A stretch of 64,000 nucleotides of DNA from Patiria miniata (Eukaryota; Echinodermata; Asteroidea; Valvatida; Asterinidae): assembly GCF_015706575.1 (NCBI RefSeq), contig NW_024037071.1, positions 11,521,774 through 11,585,773 of the forward strand, in the 5' to 3' direction. The first letter of the stretch is position 1, and the number at the start of each line of letters is the position of its first letter. A program made the translations under genes and the position numbers. Below are positions 11,131 to 23,400 of the stretch, one piece after another. The notes below the pieces were generated by a model. The model did not search any database, was not told the origin of the DNA, and worked only from the letters and a program-made list of their open reading frames with translations.

Positions 11131-11142
11131 ATGCTGAGATAA
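11131..11142 (+). promoter_or_regulatory. Three-codon upstream ORF in prominin 5' UTR
   Basis: ATG CTG AGA TAA lies 61 nt before the prominin ATG, in the same exon downstream of the acceptor at 11122. Very short uORFs can dampen translation; whether this one is used is inference. Confidence 0.35.
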
Positions 11143-11203
11143 AAGACACCTGAGGACAACAAAACCGACACAGAATAATTCTCATCTGTGACAACATCTT
11201 CTG

Positions 11204-11450
11204 ATGAAGATGGCACCCACAACTTTAGTTAAGTGGCTACCAGCCATTGCTCTTGTCCTTATCGTTTCAATTTCGGTCGGACAATGTGCCAACTCCAACA
11301 ACAATGGGAACCTGACACTAGACAATGTACCCAGTGATCACGTCTACCAGTCGAGCGGTGAATACGATGAAGGGGGTTTTCCTTTGCCTACAACTTGGGG
11401 ACTGATTGACAGTTTCTTGAACACAATATCACCTGCTTCTCCACCTTATG
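11204..11450 (+). CDS. PROM1: Prominin exon 1 (signal peptide, N-terminus)
   Basis: Encodes residues 1-82 and the first base of codon 83. A hydrophobic run [15 protein letters not shown] is followed by GQCA, a plausible signal-peptidase site. Donor is GTAAGT at 11451, phase 1. Acceptor of this exon is at 11122/11123, so the preceding 81 nt are 5' UTR. Confidence 0.9.
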
Positions 11451-14400
11451 GTAAGTTTTTTTTTTACTTGAAATCTAACTGTTTCAACAGGGAATATTTG
11501 CTCTTACCCCCCGCTGGCCCTGCAAACAGGGTGCTGGGAAGGGCTGATGATACTCGAGCTTCACAGAATCTTGTGAAGGAAGTACGGATGGCATTCTGGG
11601 TAATTTACCATGACCTTTGCATGCATCGCATGCAGCTAGCGCGCACTATATGATAAACAGCTGTAGTAAGTTTGTGTGCTGTATTCTACATCACAGGTCT
11701 TGCAAAATCTATCTAATCAGAGCTCAAAAATATCAGCCGTTCCCAGCGTCCTGTTTGCGGGGCGAGGGTACAAGCGAAAAGGGAATGCTATTTTTTCAGT
11801 TCCCAGAGAATCAGCCTACTGCACGCTTTGTACTTATCTGACTGACCAACTTATCCAACCCAACCCGACTCCCGGCAAGTATGTTCATGTCTCCTTTGGT
11901 TAATAAAACAAAATTAAAATAAAAATTATCAAAACTTGATTATAATATTAATTTGTATACTTTTTAATGACTTGAATTTTATTTCACTTGCATTTTCTTT
12001 GTTCAACGTGCTTGTTATAAAATTTGTAGACTGGCCACTTCATTACTACAGAGGCTGAAATTGAAAAACAAAAACCAATTCACTGTTTTTGTAAGTGGCA
12101 GCTGAAACATGAGTGCTTTTTGTGTCTAATTCTCCCTCTGCAAAACTAGATAAAAATTCCATTCTGTAAATTAATTTCTGTCAGCTCTTCCTAGAATTGT
12201 GTAATGGACAATTGGGGTCAGCAATTGGGTGAGGTACATTTTCAGCCTCCCAATTCTATTGATGAGTCATAACAAAGAAAATATAAAAAATACTGGACTG
12301 GATCGAGTTATACCCCAATTCATCTATTATGTTTGTGTGGTCTTTCTTTATGTAACACAAGGCGGCTTCCGCTTTGCAGGAGGAGGGTTCATCTTATATA
12401 GCGGGCTTACTGCTGCCATGGAATAACAAAAAATTGACCCAGTTCATTTATTCCTGGAAAAAAGTTGCCGAACTTTCCACATGGAGATTTTATTTTTATG
12501 AGAAAGTGTCCGATTTTCATTCATCATTACTGGTAGAATAAATAATAGCTTGAGAAATGGACACTTTACACAGTGCGTTATGTCAGTGGGCAGGTTTTGT
12601 TATTCAAATTCATTTACGATGACAGCATCAAAGTGTAACCATGGAGCTATAAACATGGTGTAACATAATACTTGCCCACTGTCATGGTGCAAAATACAAA
12701 GGGTCTTGCTTTTGTGTTGCTTGACTCACTCCATTTGCAAAATCTGTCACTTTAATTGATGCCCATTGTTAGAGTTATTTGGACACGTAAATTGTATACA
12801 GACTGGTTTCGGTGTACCCTTCAGCAATGACTGAACTTCAAGTGAATGTTCCACGCTTGAATGACCTTGACTGTAAGGTTAATTTACAAGATCAACATGT
12901 TTTGGAGCCCAACTTTAATGGCACATGCCTCAACAATTGATCGTATGCCCCCCAAGTATTGTATGACACGGTTTAAGGCTGAATAAATATCATGTATCAA
13001 AATCCTTTTTCATTTGACATGCTGCCCATTTCAATTTGACTGAGGATCAGTTTGATTTGCAACTACACCGTACCAACCACATCAAATTTATCTAAATTAG
13101 TAATTATGTTCTGTATACATGTACGTGTTGGTCTCTCCATGAAGTTGGCTCAATACTCACTGATTTGGCACTGTGAATGTGGGGTTTTTTTCTTTCTAAA
13201 AGCTAATTGTACTGAAATCCTGTAAGAAATTTTTTTTTTTATAGAAGGACCTTACATGTACAACATTTTCAACCTGAAACTCCTCAATTTTTAAATGGCT
13301 CTTATTTTGTGTTCTCAACCATTGTTCTTAGTTTCATTGGTGTTTTTCAGTGAATGTTACCGTACCCCAGAACTAGAAGTAAACTTTAAAGCATACCGGT
13401 ACATGAATGGAAAATAACATATTACCATTCAAAACAAATCAAAAGGTGAAGTCTAAGGTTGATATTCATGTTGAACATACACATGCGGTATTTTTTCTGT
13501 GACCTGAAAACAGAGTCCCACCACTGATTCCATTTCAAGTTTATTATTTTGCCATTGTACGGTAGCTGAAAGAACTAAATAATGGGGCTGACTTTGCAGT
13601 TTGCAACATTGAAAAAGTCCATACCCACTTGGAATTTTGGAACTCAAATTCATTCAGAAGCACGCTACATTGTCTTTTAAAGAAAATTTCCAGAGAGTGA
13701 GTCATACGGTAAATGTTACCAGGGTGATTTTCATAGTTTAACCGGTTCAATTCCATTTAAGACTATGTACCGGTACCCTTTTTTTTTTTTTACATTTGAG
13801 TCATCCAGTCAAACAAAGTACAAAAATATAACTAAACATTCGTACAATATTTTTCTGTATATTTACATCCTACACAATAGTTCCTAAATTCTAAAGTTGG
13901 TAGCCACATTTTTGTACAGGTACCAGTACAGCATCAAAGTGCACAGGTGTTTTCTGTGGATCTGAGTAGTTTCTTTAAAAGTTATTTTTGTAATTAAATG
14001 TCATTAAATTAAGCTCAGTTTATTTAGTCAAATGGTTTTATCCTTGGAAAGTACGAGTGGGCAACGGACCACAACAATTATTTTTACCCCTCAGCCGAGA
14101 GGCTCGAGGGGTATTGTCATCGCCTAGGGCGTCCGTCCGTATGTACGCCCGTTCTGACCATACCACCCTTGTGGGGTGATGTTCCTTTCAGGACACATCA
14201 CCCCACTTTTTTCACAATAGAAAAACATCACCCCAGAAGGGAATCTTTAGAAAAAGGGATAATGGGAACACAATGCTATTTCTTGGAAATTGGGAGACAT
14301 TCTGGCTAGAATGTCCGTCCGTCCGTCCGTCCGGGTAGCTTGGTTTCCGGATGATAACTTGAGATAGAAATGTTGTTTGGGGTTGTAACTTCGGTAGGGG

Positions 14401-17400
14401 GTTGCCCTTGGGAGTAGGCAAGTTGGGATTGGTTTTGAGGTCAAAAGGTCAAAGGTCAAGGTCACCGTGGTGAGTTAAAGGTAAATGGTTTCCGGATGAT
14501 AACTTGAGTTAGAAATGAGATTTTGATGTCTAACTTTGGTAGGGGGTTGCCCTTGGGAGTAGGCAAGTTGGGATTGGTTTTGGGGTCAAAAGGTCAAAGG
14601 TCAAGGTCACCGTGGTGAGTTAAATGTAAATGGTTTCCGGATGATAACTTGAGTTAGAAATGAGATTTTGATGTCTAACTTTGGTAGGGGGTTGCCCTTG
14701 GGAGTAGGCAAGTTGGGATTGGTTTTGGGGTCAAAAGGTCAAAGGTCAAGGTCACCGTGGTGAGTTAAATGTAAATGGTTTCCGGATGATAACTTGAGTT
14801 AGAAATGAGATTTTGGTGTCTAACTTTGGTAGTGGGTTGCCCTTGGGAGTAGGCAAGTTGGGATTGGTTTGGGGGTCAAAAGGTCAAAGGTCAAGGTCAC
14901 CTTGGTGAGTTAAATGTAAATGGTTTCCGGATGATAACTTGAGTTAGAAATGAGATTTTGATGGCTAACTTAGGTAGGGGGTTGCCCTTGGGTACAGGCA
15001 AGCTGGGATTGGTTTTGGGGTCAAAAGGTCAAAGGTCAAGGTCACCGTGGTGAGTTCAATGTAAATGGTTCTGAATGATAACTTGAGCTAGAAATGAAAT
15101 TTTGGTGTCTAATTCGGTAGGGGGTTTTCCATCGGTACAGGCATGTTTTCAAGAACTGGTTCTGGGGTCAAAGGTCAAGGTCACCATGTTGAGTTAAAGG
15201 TTAATGGTTTCCGGATTAATGATAACTTTACTCTGGCTGAGGGGTTTCAACAGCAACGCTGTTATTTTTAAAGTGGTGATTGCTTGTTACAAAGTACATT
15301 GTGCCTCATCGAAAAATTGATTATTGAGTAAAACAGTAGAAAGTTCCGTACATGTGCAATTGTACTAGAGGCTACTTTTAATACTAGCCCGAGACATGTA
15401 CATTTATGGTGTAAATCGAGGATTTCTTCCTCCCTTTTCCTTTGTTTGTACACTAACGTTTTTGCAACAGCTCTCATGGGTTTGTATACGTTTTCCAACC
15501 GAGGAGTCCTCGATTCGGTTTCTGTCCTCAATTTATCGATGGTGTGGCACGTGTGTGTCCTCAATTCATACCATAAACATGCACATATGATTGCATCATA
15601 CACAAAAAGTTTTGAACTGATATGTATACATTTTACATGCATGTGATGGACGTATTTTGAATATCAGTGTGGCTCCTCCAACATCCCAATTATATTGTGT
15701 TTCAAATTATACTGTTCATTGGTCCAATAAAAATCTGAAGCAATTTAAAGTGCATTTATATTGTACGTTGATCCCAACCGGTATGTTATTGGTATTTAAA
15801 AGGATTCAAATGAAGGTGTTTAACATATTTTGTCAGTACATATACGAAGTTCATGAGGGAGGACAAAATGCAATCTGTAATGTCAGGAATGTAATTGTAC
15901 CTGTTCTCACTGATTTTATGAGAACATGGAGCTATTGTTCAGAATCATATGGAGGAGAGTATTTGATACATGTACCGGTGCATTGTATGTACAATGTAGG
16001 ATGTGGAAAATCCTTGCTCTACCGGTAGCATGATCCATTTACCACACAAGGTTTCAAATTAAACGGTCAGTGCACACATCATAATTAACAAAACACAATG
16101 TACATGTAGTGCTACATGTTGTACATGACCAAAAGATACTCATGAATTTTTTGCAATGTCTATAAATTGGTCATGCAAACATGCTCCATAGATTAAAAAA
16201 AACATTACAGACAACAGCCTGGCCAGGCATTGATGCTGTTGTGGTGTCTCCATGGTAACCAGGGCCGTAAGCCTGTTTGAGTAATTGCAGCAGAAGGCAC
16301 TTGTTGTCATGCAGTTTATTGGGCTATTACTTTTAAGTTCCATGCGGCTTAATTATAAATGTGGTTAAAATCAAAGTTCTGCAGCGCTTTATTTTTATTT
16401 GTTTATCTGTTATTTCTTTACCCAGAGTGCCATTACGTACATCAGTATGTATGCCCAAACAGTTAAAAACTGGTTTCCATTGGGGCCCTGCATACATTGT
16501 ACATTACAGATTATCAAAAGTAATGTTAAGTAAAGTTAAACTCATTGAAAAGTACATTGGTGAAACATACAACAAATTTTAATATTTACAAACTGACAAG
16601 TACGTATGTACATTGTACTTTGAGCAGAAATATTAAAGAATACATGTAAACATGCATAAACTATTAAGCATGAATTATTGATCACGGGTGGGCGAAAATC
16701 CCACAAAAACATGGAGAAATGTCCGATCCGGCTCCAAATAAATACCATGGCAACCATGTACATGTATAACTCAATAGATCAGCACATTTTGAACTAAATA
16801 TCATTCACTGATGGCTTCAAGTTTCTGAATCTCGGCACAGCTACAGGCATACTGTACATGTACCGTACATGTACGTATAAAGTGGCAATGTCATTTAAAT
16901 TTTTAAGCCGGGAAGGGGGAATGTTTGAGTTAGAGAGAAATATAGATGGTACATACATTGTAAATATGCTGTACAGGCGTGAGGGGGTGAACTAGTAGTT
17001 TTTTTCAGTAGGATCACTGTTTTTAGCATGCCATTGAAAGCTTCTTTTTATGACAGGTTTGCACATACCCCCCCCCCCCCCCTATCAACCAATGTTTACA
17101 AAGCACTTATCGTTATCAGCTTTACAGCTGATGTACTTGACACTGATATACATGTAGGCAGCAGCACAAATATTTGAACTGAATTAAGCAAGCATTTAAC
17201 CTTTAAAATACCCAAAATCTCAAGAGAAGAGACTGCGAGTATTTAAAAAAGAAAAGTACATGTATGTTGCAGTTATCTGTATATTGTAAAATGCAGTTCT
17301 TACATTATTTTTGTGAATGCTGTGACGGTTAACCATCACAAAATATTAATAAATGTATGTGGTCCTATTCTTAAAAGGATGTGTAAATGTATAGCCTACA

Positions 17401-20400
17401 GCTTGTACATATTCTATTGTTGATGTACCCTAACGTGGCGCGGCCCCCATTGTGGTGCACTTTGATTCTTCGCCTGTAGCGCCTACCTAGCACCTAGAGC
17501 AAAAGTTTTAACTGAAATTTCACAGAAAGTGAAATTTCATCAAGTTCTAAACTCTCCTGTTTATAAATTGTGAGTTTATTTACCCGTAACAAAGTTAAAA
17601 GAAAAAATTTCTGGCATGACTTTCCGATTTTATTTTCAAGTGCAAAGTGAACCCTTTGAAAATGCCCCAAAAAATAAGAAAATAATTTTCTGACAAACAT
17701 CTGGCTGGGTATGTACAATAATTATTTATCAGAATTTGTCAAGTTCACAGAAATTCTTAAATGTTAATTTGGAATTTTCCGAGATTTTATTCAAGTGCGC
17801 CACGTTAGGGAACACTCTGCCAATTTGTGCCCAATTTCCGGACGCCACCGTTTTTTAATTTCGGATTAAATTTTATGAAACCGAAATTGTTCACAGAGGT
17901 TAAATAGCAAGCATTAATAAAGGTAAAAGTACTATAGTATTTTTCTGCTTGAATTTGAGGTTTGTCAACAGTGAGGTTTGGCAACACTACACAAGGAAAG
18001 TCGGGTCGGCTTCGAAGTGCGCCACGTTTAAGGGAACACGACTATATAGCTACCTAAATCTGGATCTCCATAAAAGAAAAATAGAAAAAAAAGGAGAAAT
18101 AAAATGTTTACACACCTGAAGGAGGGGTATATGGAACTTGAGAGATGTCCCGGTACATGTAGAGTAAATTAAATGCAAAATCCGATTTCTTTATGTCTTT
18201 GTAAGAAGGGCTTCATTCCAAAGGCCAGAGGTTTACTGAGATGTTTCAGGATTGCTAATAACCACCTGCAATATTTCTTTATACAACCGGATTTGCCATT
18301 GTGAAGAAAAATTGACACACCTGCCTAGATGCATGTTTGAGTACCGAGTAAAGCAGTGTTGTAGTCGAGGCCACAACCTCCGAGGCCGAGGCCGAGGCCA
18401 CAACCTCCGAGGCCAAGGCCGAGGCCGAGGCCACAACCGCGAGGCCAAGGCCAAGGCCGAGGCCACCACCTCCGAGGCCAAGGCCGAGGCCGAGGCCAGC
18501 TTTCAAAACACGTAATAAAATATAAATCACTAAAACAAGGCTGAGATTATGTTGGAGTTTTAACATCTTTTTAGTTGAATTCACTGAGTTTTGGAGTGCC
18601 TGGCTTACAAATTTACAGTTTGCAATGGGTTTCCTCTTGTAGACAGTCCGGCGAATTTTATTTTTTAAAGAAAGAAATCTCAAGTTTTGTATCACTGAAA
18701 GCAAATTACACAACAAAATCAATGGCGTTTGAATCAGGCTCATAGGTGTTTGCCCTTTGGAGATACAACAATTCAAATGGCCAAATTTTGAGTTTCTATT
18801 CTGTAAGATTTACATCATTTACTTTTAGCATGTTTTATAAATCTTATTTTCAAAACCTATCAAAATGCTTAATATCATAGGAATCCCCATTAAATAAACA
18901 ACAACTTGATTTTTGAATCAGGTTTTTACCACTCATAACCAAAAAGTTACGACCACGACCCCCGACCTTCGCACTGTCCTGGCGCGCGCCGAGCAAACAC
19001 GTACCGCGATGCGACCAGACAATGCCAGACGGCCCGCCGTTACGCACGGGCAAAGCATAGTTCCAATCCCGCTCCACACAACGGGATAAGTGTCCACGCA
19101 TTATCACTGTTAATACCGCGGTACCAGACAACTTGGTCTGGCAATGGCCAATCCCGCTCCAAACAACACGGCAACACGGAACATGCGTGCATGATATCAC
19201 TCAGTTCATCAAAATGACCATGAATTCTCGGATCATCCGATTTGAATCCAATGGCTTTGAAGAATGTTAAGATCATGGCAAGAGGTAGGGAGTCCACAGG
19301 TTTTGGCCGTATATCTGTAACCACGCAAAATTAGTCAATATCAAACCGTGCTTATACATGTAATAAGTATCAACATGGCTCTAAAATACAAAAAGTATCC
19401 TGGTACCACGAGGAATACTGACTCGTATTATTAAAACATTCATGCAGAACTTTGCATTCATTTGGATGGAAAAACGAATTCTGAAATCGCGCTTTCCATA
19501 TCGACCATTTGCTCCAAACATTACCGTGTGAGCCGGAACTTTCATTTAAATCACCGTGTAAAAATAAAATCCACTTGATAAATCGTAATTGTTTTTATCA
19601 TATCTTTATGAAAACAAATGGTACGGACTAGTACACTCGATCGTACCCAGAAAGTTAAGACTTTTACTGAAACAGTGGCCTATAAAAAGAAATGATCAAG
19701 CTTGCCGCACCTTGCCGCAATTCATTTTTAAAGGTCGGGGTACAGAGGCGAAACGAGAAAATTTTGTACAACACTGCAACCAGACTAGTCTACTACCAAA
19801 TGTTATTGTACGCAAATGGGATTGGTGCCAGACTTATGTAGTCTGGCACGCGGTAACAGTTATAACGCTTGCACGCACGTGGAAAGCTGAAGCGCAGGCT
19901 AGGCGAAGATGCTACGTACGTGGGTACGTTCAATGCAACCATTTCCAGTTCATTCGTGCGTACATTGTATATGCGTTCGTTTCACGGAACCCACTGCGGC
20001 AGAATCTCGAGGGTTTGATACGGTAAAAAATTAAAATTAATTAGAATAGAAAACACATCAAAATGGGCGGCCTCGAGCCGGCCTCGACCGATTCGCCGAG
20101 GCCGGAAGGCTCCGAGGCCGAGGCCAAGGCCGAGGCCTTGCACCTCCGAGGCCAAGGCCGAGGCCGAGGCCATGAAAATCGGCCTCGAGGCCGAGGCCGG
20201 CCTCGAGACCTCCAACACTGGAGTAAAGCCCCACAGACCACTGTCAAGTTGATCAACATGTGTATGGCATGTAAAACAAATACATGTAGGATACGGACCA
20301 ACGCCCAGCTTGACATAGAGTATCATAATTTTGCTCAAGGAAGTAGGCCTATCAATTGACTTTTGTTTACCATGGATGTAGAGTGTCTGTTCATGTCTGA

Positions 20401-23400
20401 GGACTTTACATGAAGTAGGCCCACGTGTACATATTTCATTACATGTTTCAGTACACATACCCTCCCTCTCTCAGTGACACTCTAGAGAGAGTTACGGTAC
20501 CTTTCATGTCAAAATTTATCAAGGTGACAGGTTTTAACTGTGGTACCGGTAGTTGGTGTCCAACCTGTACAAAAAGTATGGGAGAGGAAGTGGATAGATT
20601 GTTTTGCTGGTTTTATCGGTAGAAGGGTGGTATAAAGGCAATAAATAACACCATACAGTAAGGGGTGAAGTATAGACACAACAAATTGCTAAATAAAATG
20701 AAGTACATATGTACATGTATGTATGTTTACTTAATTTTATTTAGCAATTTGTTGTGTCTGACTTCACCCCTTATTTTTAGAGTGTGTTAAATTTTGTCAG
20801 TAACTTCAATGATGCTTGCGGAACAAAATTTCACGTAACAAAATTTCACGTAACATATCTATTGGTTTTTGTTATGACATATGTCACAAACAATTTGGAA
20901 AATGTCCCATATTCAATCTTACATGTACATGTACATGTAGTATCGCCGACCATACCATTACTTTCCTTCTGTTCTCTATTCAACTGGAATAAAAAGAAAA
21001 AAAACCCACAGTGATTGGCCTGCATGGTCAGTGACGTGTGTAGTAGCACGTACACTGACGTACATGTAGGCCAGACTTCACTTCTTTTGTTTGCTTTCAT
21101 AGAATTGAGGCTGCGGCCATTGGCAAAAACCACATAGGAAAGCATTTTTGTGTGTCACTGTGGGCAAAACCACTGCTTGTGACATTGCAGGAAAAACTTT
21201 GTTGGAATTAAAAGCCGTTTCTCCCTTGAGATTTTGTTTTACACCTACATTTGTACATGTACCGGTAGTTGGTTCTCCTAATTTTTCTAAAAGACTAGTT
21301 GAAAGTCTTGAAATATTAGTGATTTGTTTACTGTACTGAAGTGATAGAGTTACAAGACTCAAGCTGAACTGAGGATGGGTTTTTACAATGTACCGGTACT
21401 CGTACTTAGGGAATACCCCAAACTAGCCTTTTAATTTTACACATGGAAAGTTTGATTGTACATGATACTTGTGGCTCTTGTGATCTGTTTTGTTTACAAC
21501 CCTGACAGACTGGCGATTTCATTGTGATGAATCCATTTCAATTTGTACAACGTTATTGTCTATGTAGCTTGTAGTTAGATGACTGAAGTTGACGTACAGT
21601 GTATAATATTGAAAACGCACTAAATGTAAGTGGCATAAATGCAACCAGTGAATATAAAAATGCAGCCAAACTTAAAATTTAATTTTGTTAATTTGTGTAT
21701 ACCGGTATGTGTATTTTATGGAACTACCGATATGAGGCAGAAAATATTTCACAGCGCATTTAAGCAGAGTAAAAACTAGTGGAGAACCAATCAATAGCAA
21801 TCAATATATTTTAGCTGGTATCATAATTTCATTTTCCCGATCCCCCCCCCCCCCCATATTGTTCCCCCTGCAACCTGTAGGAATATTGGCCTATGGTTGC
21901 ATAGATTAAACCTCTGAATTTAAACTTTAACCCTAACCGCCCTGAATCCTCCAAAATCCTTTTTGCAAATTGGAGGAATTTGCAGGATTGAGGTTACATG
22001 GCAAAAGTGCGTTGCTGATTTCGGAGTATGCACTTTGTCAAGGTCTTGGGCCGGACCTTGTGTTGTTTATGCTCAGCCGTGCATAAGTTTCGTCCTTGAT
22101 TATACTTGACATCCTCCGCACTGCTCCAGGATGTCACTGCCTCTGCCTCAGCCTATTGACAGTCATAGCCGGAGGCAGTGGTCACCCCTCCATGGACCAT
22201 ATTCAAGAAATAATGGAGGAATTTGCAGAATTGAGGCTATATATGCTATTTTTCCATGAGGCCAATTGGAGGATTTTGCATGATTGAGGCTACATACATG
22301 TACATCCTAGCAAAAAGGCCTATGGAGTTAGGGTTAATAAAAAAAAAAAATTTTTTAATAGGACCTATGCGTTAACAAATTTTCAAAAATGTTTCAAACA
22401 AAAACCCAAATTGTCACGGGATCTTCCTTTCAGATAAACCTACATTGCGCAAATAGGCCTAATTAACAATGTTTTTAAACATATTTAATGTACAAAAGCT
22501 TAGAAGCAATCAAGCAGGTCTGCAGATAGGTACATGTAGGCGTCAGCCTTTGTGAATGGCAAATGTTTAAACAGTTCTTAAAATATTTGCTAAAGGTTTA
22601 CAAAATTAAACACAAAGTCACATCCTTGATATACACTCTATTTTTTCCTATTTTTTCCCCAATGAAAAGTCAAGATTCCGGTATGTTTTTTTAATATTCC
22701 GCGATGTTATTCAGCTTTTTACTATAACCCTGAAATTGATTCCATAAAAAAAAAATTGGTGTCAATTGAAATGCTTTGTCACTCATTTCCTGTGTGATTG
22801 CCAATGCGGTCACAACCTGAAACCTTGAATTCAAGCACTACCAACATGTAGCTGCATGATGAGCATGCATATGACACCTGTACAAATGCCAGGAAAAGCA
22901 AGCTGTTGGTTTCAATTGGTCTGTCTTTACAAGCGGACTATTGATCAGTTGTGGTGGCTTATTGATTTGTTATATTGTTACCATGCACCAAAGCTGTTGC
23001 AATGGATCCAATAGCTGGAGATACATGTACGTATACACAAATATAGGACCAACGGGTGTGGTTGCTATGGAGGAAGTGACAACAATCATTGTTAGGATAA
23101 GGCTTTCCTGGCTCTTTTCGCTCATCTAAAAAGAACACTGACAAGAAAAACTGGCTTTAAACTCAAATTGGTCACGTATGCAGCATATGCTGTAATCAAC
23201 AGAGCGTTTGCCTAATTCCCCCGTTTACAATGTATGATATTTACAACATGTACGCACTAACACATTTCAAATGCAACTATAGTTTTCATCAGAGTACGAA
23301 TTTTGTATCCAAGGATCAACCAAATAACAAAGCTAAGAAACCAACATTACCCATCAAACATGAACAGGTACCAATAATTTTTTTTATTTTCATGTTCGTA

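Noticed and set aside
14341..15230. Interpretation of the array as nucleosome-length satellite
   Set aside because: 145 bp is close to the nucleosome core length, but there is no evidence of phasing. The array fits better as core repeats of a Helentron-like element.
15268..16028. Open frames of 120-124 codons in intron 1 (both strands)
   Set aside because: No domain, no splice signals and overlap with a dispersed repeat; consistent with chance.
18279..18776. 165-codon minus-strand open frame with Ala/Ser/Gly-rich repeats
   Set aside because: Produced by the 6-bp GAGGCC array, which stays open in multiple frames on both strands.
21927..21940. Interstitial telomere repeat (TTAACCCTAACC)
   Set aside because: Only one to two units, explained by piggyBac-like TTAA-CCC termini.
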